The position numbers and the translations under genes were made by a program. A stretch of 64,000 bases of DNA from Siphonodentalium dalli (lineage: Eukaryota; Mollusca; Scaphopoda; Gadilida; Siphonodentaliidae): positions 281,535,426 to 281,599,425 of the forward strand of contig CP136063.1 in NCBI GenBank assembly GCA_032622095.1, given 5' to 3'. This document shows positions 20,700-32,035 of the stretch, in pieces. The notes beneath the pieces are model-generated. The model worked only from the letters and a program-made list of their open reading frames with translations, searched no databases and was not told the DNA's origin. How positions within the stretch are numbered: position 1 is the stretch's first letter; each line of letters opens with the position of its first letter.

Positions 20700-21438
20700 T
20701 ATGGTATGGGTAAACATAAAAAGGAAAGTGTCCATGACACTGTAGCTCAACTTTGCGAAGAAGTTAAACTTTTGTGATGAGCAATACATGTAATGATGAA
20801 TTGAATTTTGAAATCCAAGATGGCAGCTGGCAGCCATGTTTTTTGGCCGAATGACCCCAAAATGACTCGTTCGCATCTACATCCATGACAAATTTCATAA
20901 TGATCCGAGCAAAGGTACGACCTGTAGTCCGTGCCAAATGATTTAGTCATGCAAAGAATAAAATCCAAGAAGGCTGCTGGCGGCCATGTTTTATGGCAGA
21001 ATGACCCCAAAATGACTCGTTCGCATCTACATGTCAAAGTGAACAACCATGACAAATTTCATAATGATCTGAGAAAAGGTACGACATGTAGCCCATGCCA
21101 AATGATTTAGTCATGTAAAGAATAAAATCCAAGATGGCTGCCGGTGGCCATGTTTTATGGCAGAATAACCCCAAAATGACTCGTTCCCATCTACATGTCA
21201 ATATTAACATGCACGACAAATTTCACGAAGATCAGACGAACACGCTGGCCTGTAGCCCGTGCTAATGGATTGAATTTTGAAATCCAAGATGGCTGCTGAC
21301 GGCCATGTTTCTGCTGAATGACCCCAATATGACTCGTTCCCATCTACATGTCAATGTCAACAGACATGACAAATTTCATAATGATCCGATCAAAAGTACG
21401 ACTAGTCGCCCGTGCCAAACGATTTAGTCATGCAAATA
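20700..21438. repeat. ~155-bp tandem repeat ('ccaagatggctgctgg' family), four copies
   Basis: aatccaagatggc or a close variant recurs at about 20812, 20967, 21126 and 21280, each followed by ggccatgtttt, tgaccccaaaatgactcgtt and gacaaatttcataatgatc. Minus-strand ORFs here repeat the same peptide and are not genes. Diverged relatives lie at about 34880-35430 and 36040-36190. Confidence 0.75.
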
Positions 21439-21898
21439 GTAAAGAGGGTCCCCATCTCAACAGATTCCAACAACAAAAATCCGATCAGAGGGTCCTATAT
21501 TACTATTTCTTTGGCTTTGGGGGTAAAAAATATTTGATTCTAGTCGAGGAACCCATCAAACAAAGCTCAGAGTTATTAGATATTGATTTTTGAAATTTGT
21601 TATTAACTCGAGATGAGTACTAATAACTGCCGTAATCTGCTCTGGATGTGTACTCCAAATCTATTAAAACAGACAAGGATGGATAACTCTAAAATCAAGT
21701 GGTAATAATAACGCAATTTTGCCTGAGATCTGGGCCAGAAAGTATTCCCGATAATGAAAAATAATAGATTTCTAAAATCGATATCTAACAAATCTGAGCT
21801 TTGATGGGTGACTTCCTCGACTCAAATCAAATATTTTTGACCCCCGAAGCCATTGAAATAGTAATTGAGAGGAGTTTTATCGGATTGAGTACCTTTAA
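21439..21898 (-). mobile_element. TTAA MITE family B, copy 1 (left end missing)
   Basis: The right end GAGTACCTTTAA and the interior (gatgtgtactccaaatct, cagacaaggatgga, ctgggccagaaag) are the reverse complement of the complete copy at 33275-33751. The outermost ~17 bp on the left (ttaaaggtactcaaccc) are absent. Non-coding. Confidence 0.7.
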
Positions 21899-23283
21899 GA
21901 TTAACGCTTTCTTTACTAATTACTGATTGACGAGTTGTTCCCTTAGGAAATGTTCATATAAGAAATTCAAAAAGCACATTTCCCTCCAATGAATAGGAAT
22001 CCTTCTGAACATATATTATAATTTTGCCTGTCTGTTGTCAGATTATATTTCTTGAACATCCCAGCAAAAGAATAATAGATCATTCCAGTGTATACTTTGA
22101 TAACTGCTGGGAGCATCCATTAGTAACTTGAGAAACATTCTGCTGCATATTAAAACTTAAAAGTTTATATCTCTCAATGGTGAACTGATATCATGGTCAT
22201 ACAATTTCATTACCTTACATGTACCGTACCTTATACTTATTTGAAACTGTCAGTCAGGTTACAGGGAAATTGGAACAGAGGTATTTTGTTTTTCTTGCCA
22301 AGACTGATCTAATGATTTTTTCAGACTGACAGTAAAGAAGAAATTCAGGGCATTGATTGACGAGAGGCCGATCACGATCGGCAGATGTTAACCCATCCCT
22401 TGGCGATAAAAATTTACTATGATCGGATAAATGAGAGTTTTGGTGTTGAATTATAGAGTATACTGTTATGTACTATTATAGACAAATTTACATCACACAA
22501 ATTATTGGAATTTATGGGTCACTGGCATTTATATAAGAGAATACACTCTTACAGGATCGGTAATGCTAAACCACCACAGCCTTGGGTTAAATGTGAAAGG
22601 TGTGACCTGGACATGAGTACTTAGGTTAAGTGAGTTCAATTTAAGTTTACAATAATAATGTGTCAAATTCTATCAACAATATAGTATACAGATAAACCAC
22701 CACACTGCTGACCCATTAATATAAATTATATAGCAGAGCTCTCAACAATCATAGGAATTGTGTATGTTGAAAACTGACCTCTCTATTAAACCAATAATAA
22801 TTATAATGACCTCAGACTATCTGAAGATATAACTCTGCAGCACAGATGTACATGTCTACTGTTAATATCATGTGATGTTTATTGTTGAATCTTTATTTTA
22901 AATTAGATACCGTACCATAGCCTTCTTTATCACATTATTTGCACACTGGCATAAGAGACATCAGAAAATAATATAGCCTTATCAATAGCTAAGTAGTCCA
23001 TGGGATAGAATTGGTGAATTGGATTTAATGTTTCTCCAAACAGATTTACCAGTACATAACACAAGATTTTGGACAGATTTAAACAAATTTGGTGTGGTGA
23101 TTCGGGGTACCCTTGGCAGAGTTATAATTGTGTTAGTTTTTCAAATTTGTTTAACTTAAAAAAAAATTGTTTTTAATTATTTAAAAAAAAAGATTGGGAA
23201 CCTTTTTATCAACGTGTATCATAATCATCAATATCTAAATGAAAACCAATGAAAGAGTCACTGACATTTTTTTTATTATTATT
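21899..23283. other. No gene seen; second copy of the 18197 repeat at 22362-22412
   Basis: AT-rich, probably intergenic or intronic. It holds the second copy of the gagaggccgatcacgatcgg repeat. A possible acceptor (ttttttcag at about 22326) is out of phase with the candidate exon at 18039. Confidence 0.4.
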
Positions 23284-24797
23284 AGGCGAGACCAATTTTA
23301 TTACTTGGATTACGAACGCGCCGACAACAAAATCCGAAAAAATCGAAGAAAAAAAAAAAATTTATTTTGAAAGCAAATAATGTTTTCCGGATGTATGTAT
23401 AATGTGCGGTCCGTTTCTGTTTGATTTTTTAATGTTTCCGGCTTTCGGTATTACGCGCGATCCGTTATTACCGGTAAACGTTTGAGATTTTAAACTACTG
23501 AACTATATCCGGTTTACGATTTCCGCTTCCGCGAAAATGGCGACAATTCAAAATTGCACAAATTGTCAAATATAAAATGAAATATGACGAGTTTTTTCAC
23601 GGTGGAAATCATAACATTGTGTGGCAAAAATGTTCTGAAGAAAATTGTGGAGTTGGACATCACTAAAACGGTGGTTACCCTGTTTTCAATTGTACCAGAT
23701 GAATACACAATCGAACGAATTATAGCTCAAACATCTTCCAACGACAGCGGTTCAGAAGTGACGAAGGACATTCCGATGAGTGTAATTCACGATTTTGGAG
23801 GGAAATTCATTCGTTTCTTCGTGAAGCGAATAGAAAGTAATGAATCTACCACAGGACATACTTCGAATGCATTCACAAAACTGATGGACTCAAACAAACA
23901 AAAATGCTATCCAACGAAATCGACAAGAGTGCGAGGTGATTCGGATCTGTTCAATGACTTGATAGATTTCTTTGTTGAGAAACAGTTTGCTTTTACACCG
24001 GACAGTGTTGTGACCGCTGGAAAACATGTTCTCAAAACGCTCTCAGGAGTACTGTGGTGGTTAACTCCGCATCACGACAAGCTGAAGGAACGTAATGTCA
24101 CCATACCAGCGATGTTCGAAAAGTTTTTGGGCACATGTTTTCCAAATTGATGCTCATTCATGTATTAATCCTGACCTATTCACATTTCCGGTCAGACACT
24201 ATAAATCCAAATTTCAAATGTTCACAGGTGAATGAAAATGCTACCCCAATGTATTGGATATATTTAATATCATCATCCCCTAGTATATGTGGAGGTTGTG
24301 AACGCCAAAGGATATGCGTTTGAGAAATTATGAAATGTATTATTAAAACATACTAAACCTTTTATTAAATATAAATATTGTTATCTTAGTATATATTTCC
24401 ATTCATGACGGCATCTATGGACGCTTTATAATATTGCGTATCATAATATAAATGCCATTCATTTCTTAATTCAATGTAACGAGGACATGATGACCACCAT
24501 CATTTATTATAATACCGGGTCAAATGGAGGTGGTCAAAGATGCATTAATACCCTATTTATAAATGCTCATCTAAACCAATGATATGGAATACATTCATTT
24601 GCTTACCATATTGTCTCTGGTACCAGTCAGATAGTCATGTTTGTCTGTATTTGCTGTCGATATTCCAATATTCCAGCTGATTTACTAATAATTAATTCCA
24701 AAAAGGTTGTTTTTTTTTTCTTTTTTTTTTTCCCTCCTGCATCTACAGATTTTCATCCTCAATGTTCGTAATCCAAGTAATAAAATTGGTCTCGCCT
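23284..24797 (+). mobile_element. DNA transposon with perfect 34-bp inverted ends and an ORF
   Basis: The first 34 bp (aggcgagaccaattttatta...) are the exact reverse complement of the last 34 bp, over an element of about 1.5 kb. Flanks read TTA on both sides of GGCGAGACC...GGTCTCGCC, and TTATTA if six bases are counted. A TTA duplication is usual for PIF/Harbinger, but the flank is a TTA microsatellite, so this is ambiguous. The interior contains one intact 188-codon ORF (23584-24150) and no recognisable transposase. Perfect termini suggest a recent insertion. Confidence 0.7.
23584..24150 (+). CDS. Intact 188-aa ORF of unknown function inside a transposon
   Basis: I do not recognise the product. 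The protein begins MTSFFTVEIITLCGKNVLKK and is uninterrupted. It has a hydrophobic/basic N-terminal third, a variable Ser/Asn/Thr-rich middle (about residues 48-100), and a C-terminal part that looks like a compact domain (about 112-185: DSDLFNDLIDFFVEK, AGKHVLKTLSG, WWLTPHHDKLKERN, IPAMFEKFLG), with predicted amphipathic helices and two adjacent Trp. There is no signal peptide, zinc motif or DDE triad, so it is not an obvious transposase. It is centred in the element, about 300 bp from the left terminus. It may be a captured host exon (Pack-type element), an accessory protein of the transposon, or an exon of a larger transposase gene. The start is the only in-frame ATG near the beginning. Confidence 0.6.
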   Translation: MTSFFTVEIITLCGKNVLKKIVELDITKTVVTLFSIVPDEYTIERIIAQTSSNDSGSEVTKDIPMSVIHDFGGKFIRFFVKRIESNESTTGHTSNAFTKLMDSNKQKCYPTKSTRVRGDSDLFNDLIDFFVEKQFAFTPDSVVTAGKHVLKTLSGVLWWLTPHHDKLKERNVTIPAMFEKFLGTCFPN

Positions 24798-25512
24798 TAT
24801 TATAAAACATAAAAATAAAAATAAAAAAAATTATTTTTTCAAATTTGTTTTCGAAAAAGGGTCATAAGTCCTTTAAAATAAATTGGATCGAACCCAAACT
24901 GTATTGTGGGCTGAGAAACTTATGTTCTAGACTACATAATAGCTAGTGAATCTCTCATATGAAAGACTGTTCACACCTATGAGAAACAGTAGGAAGCAAC
25001 CACCTACCTGTACATGCAGTATTTGATCAGATTCAGCCATTCTGAAAAATATCCAAGTCGCCTCACACCCAATGGAGAAATCAGATTGGTTGGCGTTCAG
25101 GGAAGTTATTCGTATCTATCTGAATGCTGATCCTTTGCTTTCTTATGATTATTGGTCCGTCCCGGGTTTAGCATGTGAATAGTACGCAGTCTAGTTGGAA
25201 TGTTGAATTGTCCCATATTTCTACCGCAACATAACATAATCTGCAATATCCAGTAGTACTATTGGATCGTCCCGGGTTCCATGACTGGAGATACCTGTAA
25301 TTTTGCAAAAACTCTGCCATTATTGTCAATTAGTTTGGACACATATCAGGAAATTAAAAAAATCTGTCAACTCTTATTAAAAAATTAAAAGCAAAATAAT
25401 TCTTGCCAAAACTTAAGATTTCCAAACCATTGGATGAATAATAACTGAAAGTTTAAACAATGTCATCAAAAATTCAAAATTGAGACTGATTGAAAAATAT
25501 TTATATTTCCAG
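24798..25512. other. No gene seen; diverged 'gggccataactc' fragment at about 24850-24930
   Basis: One diverged unit of the bivalve-type repeat. A duplicated gtcccgggtt phrase also occurs (about 25160 and 25270, each preceded by attgg). A splice-acceptor-like tatttccag ends the stretch at 25512. Confidence 0.4.
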
Positions 25513-25577
25513 ACTTGATGGACAGACTACTCAACATAATGACTCATCAGCAAAGAGAAATCAGAGGTGCCATTTAA
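25513..25577 (+). CDS. Candidate last coding exon paired with 18039-18180
   Basis: It follows an acceptor (tttatatttccag). Read in the phase left by the donor at 18180, it gives a helical, leucine-rich 21-residue end (DLMDRLLNIMTHQQREIRGAI) and then TAA. Heptad-like spacing of Leu/Ile and Met suggests a coiled-coil tail. In another frame the same exon stays open for 73 codons to 25732, which is a competing interpretation. Support is limited to splice signals, phase compatibility and protein-like composition. Confidence 0.3.
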
Positions 25578-25739
25578 GTCTCCGGCAATTTGGCGGCAAT
25601 TTCATTTTAGCAAATGATGCTAAGAAATGGTATGTTCACCATGAAACATGGGCTAATCTGAATGATGATCCAAGGGAAAGACGGTTCAAAAAGCTTTTGA
25701 CATTTACAAGGATCCGCAAAGACTTCTACTGATGACCTG

Positions 25740-26596
25740 ATGATAGCAAAGACTGTGGCAATAGCCATAAAGCCAAGGCAGAGGAATCGTGTAAAGTTTG
25801 CGCATATTTTCGTACTATTTCCTCTACTTTCGATTTAATCAGGTGATGGAGCGACGGCGGATTTGTGTTCGTTGGCGAATTTAAAATAAATTACCGAAAT
25901 ACAGTGAGATTTTCGAAGAACTGGAAAAATATACCTATCGAATGTTGTAGATTGGCATCTAGGATTCTAGGGTGTAAGAGTTACCAACAGTTTTTAGTGA
26001 AAATATATATTTTGTAGGAATACAGTTGAGTTCAAAATGGGTGGCAACAATTTTTTGTTTCATTCCTTCCGTGACCTACATGTACGGTCCCGGGTGCTGG
26101 TTCCGCCAATAAAAGAGGGTTTTTGACCAAATTCCAGGCTCCTGTGGTGAGACTTTGAGATCCTGGGTGTCATTTTGCTTGTTTGGGACACCCTTTTTGC
26201 TCGAAACCATGCTACAATGACCTATTCAGCCTAACTAACTGGCAAGCTGCAAAACTTTCACAGACAGAGTTCAGACCCCTCACAAAGCGATGTCTGAACA
26301 CTGCCGGCACGTGTATTTTTTAATTAAATCCAACATTTTTTATTGAAGTGTTTTGACAGTTACAATTCATTCTGGCTTGATCTAGACCATTTCCAAATGA
26401 ATATGGACATTTCAGTTTCTCAGAATAATCATTATTATAATGCGGAATGAATTGTAACCTAGAAAAATCTCAAATAAATAAATGCGACATTTTTTTCACA
26501 TTACGTGCAGGTGCAGGTGCCAGCTTGATTAACTGGCCGAATCTCCCCATCCGAATCTTCCCGCGACCGAAAAATACCCAGAGGAATTTTCCCGTG
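25740..26596. other. No gene seen
   Basis: Unique-looking sequence. Just before the MULE (26535-26605) the phrase tccgaatct occurs twice in a GC-rich context, which complicates reading the MULE target duplication. Confidence 0.35.
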
Positions 26597-26740
26597 TCCG
26601 AATCTGGGAACGAGACTACCCGCCCCCGAGACAACCCGCCCCTATGCTATTTTGGGGCGGGTTGTCCCGATAAATGAGGGCGGGTTGTCCCGAAATTGTT
26701 TATAGTGATTATGTTCTTTTATGTTCTTTGATGATATATT

Positions 26741-27674
26741 TAGTGATGTTCCGATAATCGGAATCGGAATCGGCCATCGGCCGATAATAGCCCATCGGAA
26801 ATTAATCGTACCTCGCAGTTGAACATCGGCTTTTACCGATTGTCAAAATAAATAAAAACGTTCTAGTATCTAAGCGCAATGTGCACGCTTTAATAAACAT
26901 ACACAATACAACTGTAGTATTGAATGTAAAACGCAGTTGTAACAGCCTAAAAAGAAGCCATTGGCATCATCAAAGCAGTCTGATATGATGATATATTATA
27001 AGAATGGCAATACACATGCCCGACATCCCGTGTAATATGAAGTTATTGGTTCAATCGCGTTGACACGAAATACATTCAAAGAAAGCTTTAATTAAAAAGC
27101 TGACCTGATTACAGTGAGGCTTCCTCTAGAGCACGTGTCATGTGACATCACATGCTATGTCAATAACTTGAAGCACACACTGAATTAATTAATACAGTTG
27201 TTATCAGAACTGTCTTCAATAACAATCAACGTTAGTTGGGGCATAATTAGCTTTTTCGTCTGTACAACGTATGCTATGAAATACGCTTAGCTCCACGTTG
27301 AACTTGCGAAACAAAAATTGAGCAGGCGGAACTATAAAAGCTTCCGAGTTGTTAAAAGATAAAAGGTGTGACCAATGGAAACTTGGGAAATCTCAGACAA
27401 ATATGACAGCAATTATTATCCATCAATCAAAATTTAGTTAATAATCATCGCCATTCCATACATTGTTGCAACGTACAAGTGTGTATATATTTCTTTGATG
27501 TATTTGGCTTTGAAACTATGCGGGATATGGAGTGCATTGGGTGTATATAAGTCCATTATAGGAACAAACGCACAATGTATATAAACATCGGAATCGGAAT
27601 CGGAAATCGGCCGATTGTGCCTCCAGTTATCGGAAATCGGTCCGATAAGCTTTTTCATTATCGGAACATCACTA
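26741..27674. mobile_element. hAT-type non-autonomous transposon nested in the MULE
   Basis: Ends TAGTGATGTTCCGATAAT / ATTATCGGAACATCACTA are perfect 18-bp inverted repeats with an exact 8-bp duplication GATATATT on both sides (26733-26740, 27675-27682). Subterminal repeats of cggaatcgg / ccgatt are dense at both ends. No transposase is present. Insertion is younger than the MULE. Confidence 0.88.
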
Positions 27675-27824
27675 GATATATTATTAAAGATTTTGATCAA
27701 CAAAACATGTGTTTATTCATTAATTATGTCAATGCGTGGACTGGGATAAAGAATGATACAATGTTTTGACAACTGAACGACAGTGTGGTATCACAACACT
27801 TAGTGGTCGGGATTCATTTCACTG

Positions 27825-28106
27825 ATGTTAACTGGAGGCGAGTATATACAAACAGCCTTTGAACGATGCCGACGGAACTGGACGCAGGCCGTGAATAGAC
27901 ACACATCAACCGTCGGCCTTAAGACGGCATATGGCCAGAAGGCTCTTCCCTTCCTCCCGGCTCCACAAATAAGAGAAACGTTCCAGGAGTACTATGACAG
28001 AACGTCTGAAGGTTCAAAGATCAGGGAGGTCCTAGACTACATGCAGCGCCAGTGGATCACGAGCTCATCATTCCCCCCAGAGAGTTGGGAGCATATACTC
28101 ATATGA
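27825..28106 (+). pseudogene. MULE transposase C-terminal exon (partial)
   Basis: The 93-codon frame contains, in order, C..NWTQAVNRH, VGLKTAYGQ, ALPFLPAPQIRETF, a helical linker and FPPESWEH. This sequence of motifs is known downstream of the catalytic domain in MULE transposases, where a C-x-H or C helix is followed by 'GL..AY', 'LPFLP...I..F' and an 'FPP..W' segment. The acceptor-like cag at about 27855 would make this a terminal exon. The stop (28104-28106) is followed by AATAAA at 28121-28126, so the 3' end of the gene is intact. The catalytic DDE part is missing, because the hAT insertion and deletion have removed upstream exons or because they lie unrecognised. Confidence 0.65.
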
Positions 28107-28120
28107 CGTTTTTATTTGTA

Positions 28121-28126
28121 AATAAA
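28121..28126 (+). promoter_or_regulatory. Polyadenylation signal of the MULE gene
   Basis: AATAAA 15 bp after the stop codon of the transposase exon, on the same strand and inside the element. Confidence 0.5.
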
Positions 28127-28843
28127 GTTTATTTGTGCATAAATGTCATATTAACAGAGCACCGGGTCCGGTCAACAGGAAACCCTATATAAGACCAGAC
28201 CCAAAAACCAATAGTCAAAATTAGAAAAACACGTGATCATATACAAGGTGAAATAAGGAAAATGAAACAACATAATAATTCAATTGCTCAGCAGAATATG
28301 AGGGCGGCCTCTGGTTGGGATCAAACAATTAATTACCATAGAGATGTACTTAGGGGACGGCAGGGCTATGATATGACATCCGCAACGACATCGAAGCATG
28401 GCATAGACGAATGAATACAATGGGGACCCGCTTAGATTTCTATACCATGGTCCCACTTCTGCAGAAGGAGGCACCAGCCCAAAATTAATCATTGTTCGTT
28501 TGTTAAACTTATTAAATTTTGTTTTTAATCTTCGTTCATTACGTTTTTAAATTTCGTTCATTAATTTCGTTCGTAATAAATAAACATATTATCGTTGATG
28601 TTCATAAGTTATATTATATTACATGTGTATTTATTGTTGTCCATGTTGTTAAATCAAATAAAAATCTATAAAAAAAACAACCCAGTTTCGTTAAACAAAC
28701 ATCTCATAATCCCATCACACCTCCTAATTAGCCACTGATTACCGCTAATTGATTTTTGGGGGCTGGTTGTCCGGGGGCGGGTTGTCACAGAGTGAAAGGG
28801 GGCGGGTTGTCTCGGGGCGGGTAGCCACGGACCCTCCGAATCT

Positions 28844-29155
28844 TCCCGTTCCCATTTATCTTACCATTTTTCGCGTCAAATATACCTTTTCAATTTGAAA
28901 TCTGCCATGACCTCGAGGCAGTATATAGATTGTTCTGGTATTTCAATAATGAAAATGCATTTCTACTCAATCCTCTCAAACTTTTAGTTTTTATAACGCG
29001 ATACTCAACGTGAAAAGAGCGTTTCAACTTGCGTTTTCCACATTTTAATTTAGAAGATACGGTTAATTAAAAATTGAAACAGCTCTTCGCTGAAACGAAA
29101 CTGAGCATTTGGTAAAAAGGCACACGTGGGCTGGCAATAGACATACCGTATATAA
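28844..29155. other. No gene seen
   Basis: About 310 bp of AT-rich sequence with nothing recognisable. Confidence 0.4.
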
Positions 29156-29163
29156 CATAATTG

Positions 29164-30219
29164 AGGGTATCACCCCCTCCCCCCTGAATCCTGAATACGA
29201 GTTAATTTTGGGGGGTGAATCCTGAATACGAGTTAATTTTGGGGGGTGAATCCTGAATACATGTTAAGAAATAATACATAGAAGTTACATAGACACATTA
29301 TGATGCCGGTCGCGTTATGAGGCCGTTATGATACCATTAATGATACTTTATGACCAGGGACGTGGCTAGAGGGTTTCCGTTGGGGGGTGTCCACCTTGGG
29401 AAATTCCAACTGCACCCCCCTCCTTGGGTCAGAATCAGACCGAACACAAGTTTTGCATAATTCCATTTGCACCCCCTCCTTGCACCTCAGTGTTTAGGCC
29501 TAATATCCAACATCTTCATAAACCATGATTCTATATTCCCGGTATGAGAAAATTCAGATATTTTAACCTGAAACATTGCATAAATCCTAACATCTAGTGG
29601 TCTAACTCCATACACATGCACACGGCTACGGGCAAGAGACCACGACACACCGAGCTGAACATCGTTGTTCGGCCGGTGTGAGAATTTTTTTTAATTTGAA
29701 CAAGAAAATCGCAAATCCTAGCATCCAGACTGGCCTCAACTAAAGCTTTCCTATAGTGTTGGAAATTTCAAACATCATACTCCCCTTCAGGTTGGAAAAT
29801 TCTCCAACTGATGACCACAAGTTTGACCAAATGTAGTAAAATATTGTTAAACTTATTAGCATTTTTGTATTGGCCACAGGGGAGAGACAATGACACACCG
29901 GGCCGACCATGGTTCGGCCCGGTGTGCGAAAATTTTGTAATCTGAACAAGAAAATAGCAAAATCCTAGCATCTAGACTGGCGTCAAACATTTTTAGCATG
30001 TTTATGATGGCACGGTGGTCGAATATGCCCAAGAAGCTATTATACCCACCCATTCACACAGATAACCTGCACAAAATATTACTTTGCGCCATCAAAACCT
30101 GCGTCCAAGATGTTTTGCTTGAACCCGAATACCAGTTAATTCGGGGGTATGAATCCCGCGTACGGCTTCAAAACACCCTGAATCCCGCGTACCGAAAGGG
30201 GGGGGGGGGGTGATACCCT
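29164..30219. mobile_element. DNA transposon with 8-bp target duplication CATAATTG
   Basis: Ends AGGGTATCACCCCC and GGGGGTGATACCCT are inverted repeats, flanked by an exact 8-bp duplication CATAATTG (29156-29163, 30220-30227). Next to the left end is a 31-bp sequence (gaatcctgaatacgagttaa) repeated about three times, and next to the right end a diverged counterpart (gaatcccgcgtac). The interior holds a ~255-bp duplication (about 29630-29735 and 29885-29985, both with cacaccg...ttcggcc) and a cagggacgtggctagaggg stretch at 29353 that resembles the end of another transposon. 8-bp duplications suit hAT, though the ends are not the usual CAG/TAG. Confidence 0.75.
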
Positions 30220-30227
30220 CATAATTG

Positions 30228-30885
30228 CACAAACAAGTATACCCAGCTGCTTGGGTGAGGGAGAAGATCACTCGATCACTATCCTGCTTAAATCGTGAAA
30301 TGTTTAACAAGTTCACCGTCTGTTGATGTGTGCATGGTCGGGTTTTGTCTGGAAGTCCTGAATTGACATGCAGTCGTCTTGTCCCAGGTTCATGAAGTAA
30401 ACTGTTGGACGGAGAAGACCAGAACGCGTCAACTTCCGTCATAAAAAACTTATTGAATTGAATTGAAAATGTGAGTGACATCTCAGACTGGTCGAGAGTG
30501 TGAATGGTGTTCAACTTCGATCTCGATCGTCATCAACTGATCTCGTCATAGTTCGTGTACTTCGTCAGAGCGTTCGTCGTGCACACGTGACAGGCGATAA
30601 GTGGTCCACATCCTGGTGATGGGACTCATTCAATTCAATGTATGGGAGGTGCGGTGCTACAATGGGGTTTGTAAACAGTTGGAAATGTCATGCCTGTCAC
30701 AAAAACGTTCGGAACTAAAAGACATAATATATATGACAGATTTGGTGCAGAAAATAAGTCATTTCGACTCAACGTTTGTTCGTGCGTTATAGCTCGGTAA
30801 ACCGGTTACAAATTGGTGCGTCGTATTTTTTTTGGGTCCGTGACTACCGCCCCTGAGACGACCCGCCCGTTTCATGCCGATGTAT
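30228..30885. other. No gene seen; solitary MULE-type end at about 30838-30870
   Basis: gggtccgtgactaccgcccc...gagacgacccgcccg matches the termini of the MULE at 26606-28834 but has no partner nearby. The rest is unremarkable. Confidence 0.45.
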
Positions 30886-31147
30886 CCAGACGATTGGGAC
30901 CTTGGACGATTGGGAGCTTGGACGAATGGGACCTTATGTTGGACGATTGGGACCTTGGACGATTGGGACCTCGGGACGATTGGGACCTTGAGTCAAGACG
31001 ATTGGGACCTTATTCAAGTTATTATATTTATTATATAAACTTTATATTCATAATGCAGACCATTTCCTATTAAATAATTATTACATTTGGTTAGTGTCAA
31101 GTAAGTATTGAACATAATCACAGTGAGTACAGTTTATCAATGTTTAC

Positions 31148-31788
31148 TTAAAGGGGTACTGTACCCCAATTTCAATAAATTCCCGGCGACAATAGCGATC
31201 TAATATCAATATTATATTTTAAAATAACTAATTTGAGTCGACGATGTCTACTGAAAACGTTCCGGTTAACAGGCTATCACAAAAGTAAAATTGAATTATT
31301 TAATATAAATTCATTTATGGCTGGAGTCATAAAATGGAGAATTATGCCAGTACGAGTTACCGTTCTTGAAATCGTATCTGTTACGTGTCTTTTATCGACG
31401 GCCGTTAGCGAACATTATTGAGTTGCAAACATAACATGTTACCTGCAAAAGAAAGGCCCGCTATAACCGATTCGGAAAAAAGAAGAAAGAAACAAGAGTC
31501 ATAAAGCGTCAAGTATTTGTATAGGGGGTGAGATTGTTCGATGGAAGAGATTGGAAGCTGTGATCAATGAACTTCCGGTTCTTCTTGCGACTTGAGTCTT
31601 CTCCGGTGAAGGTCAAAAACATGGCGCGTAGTTTGAAATCGTAATATTTTTGTTTCCAAGATCAATATTTTCTTCGCTAAATTAGGTTTATACGAAACTC
31701 ATATAACACGAACACAATCTAACTTGAAAGTTATTTAATGGGAGTAAATAAAAAAAATTGTCTATCCCTGTGTACAGTACCCCTTTAA
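31148..31788. mobile_element. TTAA MITE family C (641 bp)
   Basis: Perfect 17-bp inverted ends TTAAAGGGGTACTGTAC / GTACAGTACCCCTTTAA, with TTAA as the outermost bases on both sides. TTAA target sites suit piggyBac or Kolobok. No coding capacity is recognised. It lies inside the larger element at 30886-32770. Confidence 0.75.
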
Positions 31789-32035
31789 TGGCAGCCTACT
31801 TAAAGCTGCATGCCAAGAAGATAGGGCTAGATACGAGGCGACTAGAGCGTTATCACCCCCACCAACAAAAGAAGATGCACATCAACGGAAACACGTTACA
31901 TGCTTATGTTCGTTCATATATCATGTATTTTTAATAAATATCAAAGTGGGTTGTAAGAAAGGGCATCGATCCTGCCGGGCAGCTCCCGGGTTTAATCCCA
32001 AACCCCTATTTAAAAAAAATGGTGGCATATCCAAC

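Larger units (their letters stand above)
26606..28834 (+). mobile_element. Mutator-like transposon (MULE) with 9-bp target duplication
   Basis: Both ends carry inverted GC-rich repeats with CTACCCGCCCC and GAGACAACCCGCCCC, and each repeats the gggcgggttgtc motif just inside. The 9 bp TCCGAATCT flank both ends (26597-26605 and 28835-28843). A 9-bp duplication plus an internal transposase-like exon point to the Mutator superfamily. A hAT element (26741-27674) is nested in its left part. A third, solitary end of the same family is at about 30838-30870. The short host flank also contains tccgaatct upstream, so the duplication is less decisive than usual. Confidence 0.7.

Noticed and set aside
20298-21219. 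Minus-strand ORFs of 61-119 codons over 20.3-21.2 kb
   Set aside because: They read through tandem repeat units and have internally repeated peptides.
22327-22362. Possible internal exon after ttttttcag
   Set aside because: In the phase required by the candidate exon at 18039 it hits a stop immediately.
31980-32012. Sequence resembling a tRNA T-arm (gggtttaatcccaaacccc)
   Set aside because: No acceptor stem or anticodon arm can be built around it.
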